Assembly: GCA_037974965.1 (NCBI GenBank)
Contig: JBBPFI010000010.1
Span: forward strand, 62,001-126,000
Reading direction: 5' to 3'
Length of the DNA stretch: 64,000 bases
From: Dacryopinax spathularia
Taxonomy: Eukaryota; Basidiomycota; Dacrymycetes; Dacrymycetales; Dacrymycetaceae
Below are positions 56,722 to 64,000 of this stretch, in pieces (position 1 is the first letter of the stretch; each line of letters opens with the position of its first letter). The position numbers were made by a program, and so were the translations under genes. The notes beneath the pieces are model-generated. The model was not told where the DNA came from. It saw nothing but the letters and a program-made list of their open reading frames with translations, and ran no database searches.

Positions 56722-58938
56722 TCAGTCCATATGCACGAGCTCAACAGCCCGCTCCACAACCTCATCCACCGTCCACCTCTCCGAGCGCGGAATCCCATGC
56801 TTCAAATCCAACAAATCCCCCACCCTGTCCACCGACCTCAAAAGGCGATCCACATCCGCCTTCGTATGACTCGCAGACATGCAGAACCTCACCCGGCTCG
56901 TGATGAGCGGCGTTGCTGGGTAAGCGACGATAACTACTACGAACGGCACGGCGTTCGGGTGCGTGTTCGCGCTGAGCATGAGGCGGGAGAAGACGGGCAT
57001 CTTTCCGGGGTTGAACAGGAGGAGAGGGACGATAGGGCTGTCGCGGTGGCCGTAGATGATGAACCCGAGCTTGCGCAGGCCTTGGGAGAGGTAGCGCGAG
57101 TTGAAGGCGAGTCGGCGGAGGCGGGTGTTGCCCTCGGAGCCGGAGAGGAGCGCGGGCGGGAGATGCATCCACGAGGGCAGGATGTGCGCTGGGGCGGGGC
57201 CGGGGTGGGCATAGGGGACGAGTTGGCCGGGTTGGGCTTTGGTTCCTGCGGCGGCGACGTCTGCGGGGATGGGGAGGGGAGGCGCGACGCCCATGATGGA
57301 TGCCATGGCTGCGATCAGCTGGGTCATCACTGGCGGGGAGATCGCCTCCGCGTACGCGAACGCATGGTTGATCATGCGCAACTTGTCGATAAGCACCTTC
57401 TTGCCCGAGATATACCCGCCAGCAGCGCCAAAGGACTTTGTGAATGTGCCCATGAGGATGTCCACTTCCCTCGGGTCGATGCCAAAGTAGTCGCAGACAC
57501 CACGGCCGTGCGGGCCGATCGCGCCGATCGAGTGGGCCTCGTCGACGTAGAGGTAGAACTTGTACCGTTTCTTGAGCGCCATGAGCGCGGGCAGGTCGAC
57601 AAAGGTGCCTTCCATGCTGTAGAGACCTTCGACGACGACGAGGATCTTCTTCCAGGGACGGTGGGTACGCGGCTGGCCCTGGGAAATGCTCTCGCGCAGA
57701 ATTTGCTCGAGCGAATCCATGTCGTTGTGCTTGAAGAGGCGGACGGACGCGCCGGAGAGACGGACACCGGTGCGGATTGAGGCGTGATTGTATTCGTCGG
57801 AAAGTACGAGCGACCCGCGAGAGACCAAAGCGGGGAGGGTAGTGCTGTTCGTCGCAAAGCCCATCGAGACGACCATGGCGTCCTCAACACCGAGGAAGCG
57901 AGCAACGAGGGCCTCAGCAGCCGTATGCAAATCCTGCGTGCCAGCCTCGAGACGTGGGCCAAGGGCAGAAAGACCGTACCGGCGGATCGACTCTTCCGCA
58001 GCATCCGCCACACCACCGGTAGCCTGAGCGAAACCCAGGTAGTTGTACGAGCTAACATTGAGGGCGCGAGTGAGTTGACCGGTGAGCTTGAAGCTGACGT
58101 TGAAGTCAGGCGACTCGCGGTTATACATTAGGATCGTCCTGCCTGGAACACCAGTAACAGGGCGGGAAAAACAGTCGTCGATACGGAGCTTGAGCCGACG
58201 CGTGTAGAACGAGTCAAAGTCGCTGTTGAGCGCGGCGTAGCCCTACGACAATTTATCAACAACAGGTCATGAGGTTGTCAAGCAGAGAAGACTCACATCG
58301 GCCGGCATGAGATGCCTGTAATAGGCAGGCCAGAACCTCTTGCCGAAGAAGTCGCGCATATGTCCGATAGCGATCAAGAACAGATAAGAGACGTACGTCG
58401 CCAATAAGATCGTCATGGGCGGGTCCTGGTGCTGCGGCAACAAGCTCGTGCCAGGCCGATAAGAAGAGGTATAGCGGTACTCCTCGTTGTTGCAGTACCC
58501 GAACTCGCTGTGCAGGGCTGTGGGCGGGGGGTCGTTCGAGGTGGGCGGGTTGTCGGGATACATCAGTGGGTCGTCTTCCTCCTCCAGTGGTTGGCCGGCA
58601 TAGGTCGGCGTGGAGAGCGTGGACGCGGCGCTGCTCGCGAATGAGAGCGCGGGGGTGCTAGCGATGCTAGGCGCGTAGTTGACGTTCAGCGCGGACGAGT
58701 GGCCATGAGAATAGGAATGGCTCGTCTCCCTCGTATGCGGCGGAGTAGGCGAGTGGGAACGCGCCTGCTCGCGTGCGAGCGCATCGTCGTCCGCTGCTTT
58801 GAGGGAAGCGAGGTACTCTGCTGCGGACGAAGGGGTGAGCGTGCGCTGGGATGATTTTTTGCTCAGTTTGAAGAGGCCTCCTCCGCTGCTGGTTGACGAG
58901 GTCGAGGAGGAGAGGGGGAGCGCCATGGGTGACGGCAT
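56722..58938 (-). CDS. LCB2: Serine palmitoyltransferase subunit 2 (LCB2)
   Basis: Exons 58938-58297 and 58242-56722 give 720 residues. A disordered Ser/Pro-rich N-terminus (about 150 residues) is followed by a membrane segment MTILLATYVSYLFLIAIGH and then the PLP-dependent transferase fold: NYLGFA, DEYNHASIRTGVRLSG, YVDEAHSIGAIGPHGRGVCD, and GTFTKSFGAAGG with the PLP-binding Lys483. With Lcb1 it condenses serine and palmitoyl-CoA to 3-ketosphinganine, the first step of sphingolipid synthesis, at the ER. The N-terminal extension is longer than in budding yeast. An insert with Pro/Ala-rich sequence (PPLPIPADVAAAGTKAQP) precedes the C-terminal domain. The start is the first ATG of the exon; an upstream in-frame extension has no ATG. 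Confidence 0.97.
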
Positions 58939-60233
58939 GGTTGTGCTGTTGTGCCCTCGCTGCAGGTCGCGCGACTTCAAGAAGACTCGATCAATCGACG
59001 GTGAGGAGGACGGCGAGGACGGCGGCGAAGGGGGGCGGACGGTGAGGGGGTGGTGGTGGAAGAGAGCCAAGTGACGACGGGGACTGATACGCCCGTCTGC
59101 GCGCCGAGAGCACCCAACACTGCGCGGTCAAAAACGGAGGGGAGGGAAGGGGGAATGAGAGAAGGGTGCGAAGGACGGAAGGGAAGCGCGGGTTCGGTTC
59201 GCGCTGAGAAAGGCAACCGCTCACAACCGCTCACACCGCTCAGAGCGAGCCAACTCCCGGCGGGCGGCTGACACGCACAGTTTGACTGATCAAGGGAGAT
59301 TAAGTAAGCAGCACGGCACCAACCGGAACTTTTTTCTCTTCCCTTCATCGCCGATCCCCATTCCTTCCGCTGCACAGCCTCAAAGCACGGGTGACATAAC
59401 AACCTCTCTGACGCGCTGATTATTTTTCTCTTGCTTGCTTTTGCTCGCTTGTTGCTGACTCCAGCTGGTGGGCGCTTGTCTCGCTTATGCATACTAGCTA
59501 GTCCGGCATTCTTGATGGATTATCACGGGCCAGATGCGTCATTATTCATAAATCCTCATTGTCGGTATTTGGGCTTGAGTGGATTTGCGAGGTTGTGAGG
59601 ATGACGCGCGGCCGCTGAGAAGGAACGGGAATACGCCGCCGCGGGTTTTCTCCTTCCCCGCTCTCACGAGTGCTCACGCTTCCCACGCTCGCATACTCGC
59701 AGATTTCTCCGAAAACACATCAACGGCAAAGAACAATGACCTTTCAGCGTTTTCAAACGGACGATCCCCCGTCAGAGGGAAGTGATAATTGATGGCGAGA
59801 TATGGAGGGAGGTTGGATTCCCTTATCCAGTAATCACTTCCGCCGCTCTCGTCCTACCCCGCACTCGTGTATGCAATTAATCATTAATGTTGCACCCTTT
59901 TCGGCCCGCTTCCCCCGCCGGTGCCGGGAGGACGCGTCCCTTACATTCTCCTCCTGGTGCCTGTTCATGCTCTTGGTGCATCGAAGCCACTTGCCTAGGC
60001 AAATTGGGCGAATGGAAGCTAGGTCATGCATTACTATCCTAGAGGCGAAGGCGCCCATAGGAGCAGGGCTTCCACCACAGGCGCACGCTTCACTCCTTGC
60101 AAATAACACGAATTGACCACTCCGATTCGCTCCTGTTTCTCCAAAGTCCAACGATGTCATATCCATAAATAAGAGTCGTCACAGGCCGCAGAATCCACGC
60201 TCCTCTGATCCTTCTTACGAATTGCGAGAACAT
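58939..60233. other. Intergenic region
   Basis: This region holds the LCB2 promoter and the 3' flank of the calpain gene. No gene or TATA box was recognised. Confidence 0.5.
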
Positions 60234-63200
60234 CTAAAGCCTCGTCTCAGGCATGATCTTCGTTGCCGCATCCTTCGAGTACACCCGAAAGAGGAGGAAC
60301 ACGGAGTCCGCCACCTGTTTCGCATCGCATCAGCGACTACCACACAGCAGGAAGCTACTGGGGAAGACTTACAGCGCGCTCCTGCTCCTTTGCCCGTTTT
60401 TCTTCTTCTTTCTCTGCCTCGTCCTGGCCATTGTCCTCCACGTTGCTAGGGACATCAACCGCATCGGCTTTCTTGTCTGCGTTCGCTTTGCCGGCAGCGT
60501 CACTCTCCTCTTCCGAGCTCTTCGCCGGTTCGGGGGAGGAAGTTAGGATGACGTCCAAGTCTGCTCGCTCTTCTGCGGGCTTTGCGTCCGAATCTGCTGG
60601 TTGGGCTTTTCCGACTTCAGGCTGTGCGTCGGTTTGTGTGGTCTTATCCGTGCCTTCAGCATCAGCCTGCACGGCGGCATTTTCTTTCTTGCTGTCCTCC
60701 GGCTTGGTTCCATTTCCATTGCCGAGCTTCGCAATGTCCTTGGATGGCTCATCAAGGCCAATTGCAGCCGGCTTCGGGCTGTCGCTGAACGTGACCATCT
60801 TCTCGTTCGGCTTCTCGACCTCCTTCTTCGTCTCTCCAGCACTGGCACGCCGGCCAGCCTCTTCCATCACCTTCTCCACGATGTCCACACGGGGGATCTT
60901 GCTCAAGGGCCTGCCGTCGTATACATCCGACGGCGGGCTCAGCCACTCCGCCCTGACCTCTTTCCTGTCGTAGTTGCTTGCCAGGGAACGGGATTCCATC
61001 AGCTTGGCTTGGACCCGGCAGAGCTTGGCTACGGGAGAGTCGGTAATGTGGTCCATGTAGTCTTTGTCCCGGAAGGCGTAGCGATCCAGCCTAGGGCAGT
61101 AAGTGTCAGCTCAGAAATCCATTGCCGATTACAATAACCTGGCGCACCTGACATGAACCTGAATCTTTTGGTCAGCAATGGCTGGAGGTGACTCGCAGGA
61201 TGGAGGACTCACAATGTACTCGCCGGGCTCAAGTCCCTTGAACTCCACGTTCACAGATCGCTTATCAAATGACCCCTTCTCGGATCGCGCAAGATAATCT
61301 TTCTCGTCGGCTTTGAAAACCTGGATACCGAGTTAGACATATCTTGCTGGCCGCGAATAAGGAGATGGACAAGGCGCACCCTGAATTCGAGGCTCCACCA
61401 GAGATAGCCTTCGAGCCCCTTCCAGTAGCGCGAGTCATGTTGGGAGAGAACAAAGATGGCCGGCGAGGTTTCGGTGAGTGTTACAGTAACTGCTCCAGTC
61501 GTTAGTCTCGAAGATTTGTTTACTGGAAAAGAAGTGCTCACAGCAAACGTCTCCGAAGGATGGGGCGGCTGGCCAGGGGCGAAGTTTGGTCTGCAAAGCA
61601 CGAAGGTAAGACGTCCTTTAAGAAGTTGTGCTACGATGGCTAACCTCGACGTGGGCAGAACTGACGTGCCATGCATCATCGAATAGAAGGCATCTGTCCA
61701 CCGTTTGCCAGACCTATGTTGGAGGTCAGTCCGTATCTAGAGGTGGAGCTGGAACGCCGATATACACCTTGAGAAAGTCCGTGTATTCTTCAGATGCCAT
61801 AGTCAGTACAAACAGACTCAATACGAGCGTAAACTCACCCATGACAAAGCGACCGTCATTGCCGAACTTGTGATTCAGCGCCTGCATCCATTCCGGAGTC
61901 CACAGCTCGGAACCGTCGGACCAGGCACCTGGAGAACATCATTACACGGACGAAGAAGGGTGCGCAACGCATAGACGTACCCTGCCATTCCCCGCTCTGA
62001 CCCCACCTGAATCATGCACGGGTCAATATTACCTCACTCCCCAGGAAGGTTCGCCGACTTACGGGTTTCGAATAACGACAAATCGGCGACCGTTCACCTC
62101 CTTCGCCTATAGAACCGGCATGAGTTCTCAGCCTTCCCCAGTATGCCGGGACCTACCTCTAGAATCGAATATGCGTGATTGGCGACCAGGCCAGTCAAGT
62201 CGCCGGCTGATACAGATCATCAGAGAGCAGCTTCGCGGCTGGGATAGACAGATACTCACGGTAATCGAGCTGGATATAGCACGCAAACAGGCGATCCTTG
62301 TTTGCATGTAAGAGTTCGTCGTGCCAAAAGATATCAACATCCAAGATGTCCTGACGATCCGTTAACGTTTGTTTCAACATGGTATTTGGTTGCAAACCTT
62401 TACGGTGAAAAGCGTTGAAACGCCTCCCTGGACCAGCAATCAATGTCGAATTAGCACGAGCGCTTGCATTTATGCTCACGGTCAAGTCTTCAATAGCCTC
62501 CCTGGGACGCCGTCAGTAAGGTCGGTGATATTATATGAGAATGCCATGTTCACCCAGTAAATCCTCCGCTCATGCTCTCATAATCTCCATCTAGTTCCCA
62601 TCAGCGGACGGTTAGGCGTGGAGGAGGTGGAACTAACGAGCTTTCGCATAAGCTGCAGAGCAAGTCAGCCTTGATCCAAGTAGCAGAGCGGAATATACCT
62701 TTCTCATAGAGCGGAACCCATGTCTCATTTGGATTCGAGGATGCGGAAAAATATAAGGCGCGACTTCCGCGCAAGCTGCGGAACCACATGCGAGTTAGTA
62801 AGATGAACTCGGAACTGAGCGACCTCATACTTCGTATCTTCGTATAATTTGCGGTTTTTATGCCATCGCTCTTTCTCCTCATCGTTGAGCTCATCATATT
62901 GCTTGTTGGCGATGAACAGTTGACTGACAGGGTGTTAGCCGCCATGATATACCTCGACTACTGCGAACGCACTCGTCTATGACTAGATGACTGGTCAGCT
63001 GCAAATCACCAGGGATCACCAGGATAACTCACATGTAGTGACCCACTGCCGGATACACCGTTCTGTGAGAAGAGCTTCTTTCCAATGAAATTACAAGTAA
63101 CGCACGTGCCCATCCCTGTCAGACGGTCATTGTATGCGTGACTTCCGTGCGGGGCAGACTCACCTGAAGAACATGAAGCCATACACTCCTACTTGAGCAT

Positions 63201-64000
63201 CATAGGCCACGCATAGCCGCTCGAGGAGGTGCGGTAGATTGGATACCACAGAAAGAGCGGAGACGAACCTGACGGAGCAGTCAGGTTTGCACTCGGTGAT
63301 GCGTGTTGAAGGGGGAAATCTCACCAACAATCGCCAATAGTCTAGTTGACGGTGAGCTTGATACCTGACTATCAACATTGACTCACAGCGCCCTGTTGTA
63401 TGTCGTCCGCATTTACGCCATCCACGAAGAGCTTGGGCGCCTCAAAGATCTGCCCACACTGTTGAGTCACGCTTTCGTTACAAGCGTGGGGGTTGATGCA
63501 CCTCATTAACTCTGCCCACCGACGCGGGAGAAAACACTTCATCCGCGGGAGGATCGAGCAAGCCTTGGAGACAGAGGCTCTTGTCATTGGCGATCTGTTC
63601 AACATCAGCTCCCTGGCAATTCTGATGATTAGACATCACTTACATCCCAGCTCTCGTCACGGAAGCGCTTGTTCGCCCGGCGACAGTCTCGCGCGATGCG
63701 AGCTACCAGAATCCTGCACTTTTCCTGTACAATAGCAAACTCTGCTGTGGCCAGAAGAGTGACAGGTGTAGAGGCCGTCTCGAAAGCCTGAATAGCGCGA
63801 TATGTGATCGTATCCTGCCGGCGAAGCGCCGGTCGCGTCTTCAAGACGTCCCTTAGAGTGAGACCGACCCGTGCGAGTTGCGAGTCTCCGCTGTCCACCT
63901 TCAATGGAAGGTCGTTTTCCGCGTGGTCCTCCCGCCAAGGACTGGCACCTCCATGACTCTCGACCGCACTCTCTGGTCCGGCCTGCATCGCAGGTATCTG
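60234..64000 (-). CDS. Calpain-family cysteine protease (peptidase C2), microexon-rich, 5' end possibly beyond window
   Basis: 27 exons are inferred: 63988(or beyond)-63644, 63594-63502, 63458-63387, 63341-63325, 63268-63164, 63115-63106, 63045-63033, 62981-62972, 62923-62831, 62775-62699, 62652-62638, 62590-62554, 62501-62480, 62427-62398, 62350-62260, 62206-62157, 62106-62063, 62006-61981, 61928-61839, 61787-61768, 61713-61645, 61590-61542, 61489-61380, 61320-61213, 61158-61148, 61090-60373, 60314-60234. They give 757 residues from the ATG at 63988. The catalytic triad is intact: C175 in GDCW, H310 in VANHAYS, N330 in RNPWG. Also seen: FFRDGHW, FIDDQLF, ALYFSASSNPNETWVPLYEKAYAKAH, GGFTGEAIEDLT, WSDGSELWTPEW. 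A calpain-type beta domain (WWSLEFRVFKADEKDYL) and an acidic Lys/Glu/Asp-rich tail follow. Calpains make limited cuts in the cytosol, often Ca-dependent. The frame stays open upstream of 63988. Confidence 0.92.

Noticed and set aside
58939-59070. Upstream extension of LCB2.
   Set aside because: The frame is open but has no ATG; the first ATG is at 58938.
1-64000. tRNA genes, rRNA, CRISPR arrays, and long terminal or inverted repeats of mobile elements.
   Set aside because: By eye I found no T-arm/B-box matching a foldable tRNA, no spaced direct-repeat array, and no paired terminal repeats; a tRNAscan and repeat search would be needed to exclude weak cases.

Overview
The window looks like nuclear DNA of a basidiomycete fungus, probably Agaricomycotina. 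The evidence is GC-rich coding sequence, introns of about 40-70 bases in nearly every gene, a class I hydrophobin, a DUF6534-type membrane protein, several glutathionyl-hydroquinone-reductase-type GSTs, a Zn2Cys6 regulator and strongly fungal versions of RAD6, CLF1 and LCB2. I cannot name the genus. I modelled 20 protein genes by hand from splice signals and family conservation. In every multi-exon model the exon phases add up to an uninterrupted frame. I found no tRNA, rRNA, CRISPR array or intact mobile element.

Layout. 1-15 kb: an ArfGAP cut by the window edge (-), a mitochondrial UbiB-type kinase of the MCP2/ADCK1 group (+), a hydrophobin (-), GST copy 1 (+), a DUF6534-like membrane protein (+) and a medium-chain NADP-dependent reductase (+). 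15-19.4 kb: a 1151-residue FUSC/DUF2421-like membrane transporter (+). 19.4-26.2 kb: a long stretch without a convincing gene, its second half probably the promoter and leader of a Zn2Cys6 factor (26.2-27.5 kb, +). 29.7-32.7 kb: RAD6 (-) and a Whi5/Nrm1-like candidate (+) share a divergent promoter. 32.7-36.4 kb: no convincing gene. 36.4-43.1 kb: an unrecognised basic protein (+), the splicing factor CLF1 (-) and an F-box protein (-). 44.3-52.3 kb: GST copy 2 (-), a DEDDy 3'-5' exonuclease (-), a Pro/Tyr/Gly-rich protein (+) and GST copy 3 with a mitochondrial-type leader (-). 53.0-55.9 kb: a tandem pair of multi-pass membrane proteins (+). 56.7-58.9 kb: serine palmitoyltransferase subunit LCB2 (-). 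60.2-64.0 kb: a calpain-family protease (-) broken into at least 27 exons.

The genes do not form one pathway. Most are housekeeping (ubiquitination, splicing, sphingolipid synthesis, vesicle traffic, mitochondrial lipid or quinone handling) mixed with accessory families (GSTs, hydrophobin, membrane proteins, oxidoreductase). Three features stand out. Within many exons, synonymous codons shift from C-ending near the 5' end to G/T-ending near the 3' end. The calpain gene is built from a chain of 10-37 base microexons, with its catalytic cysteine in a 17-base exon. The RAD6 start codon is an exon of its own.
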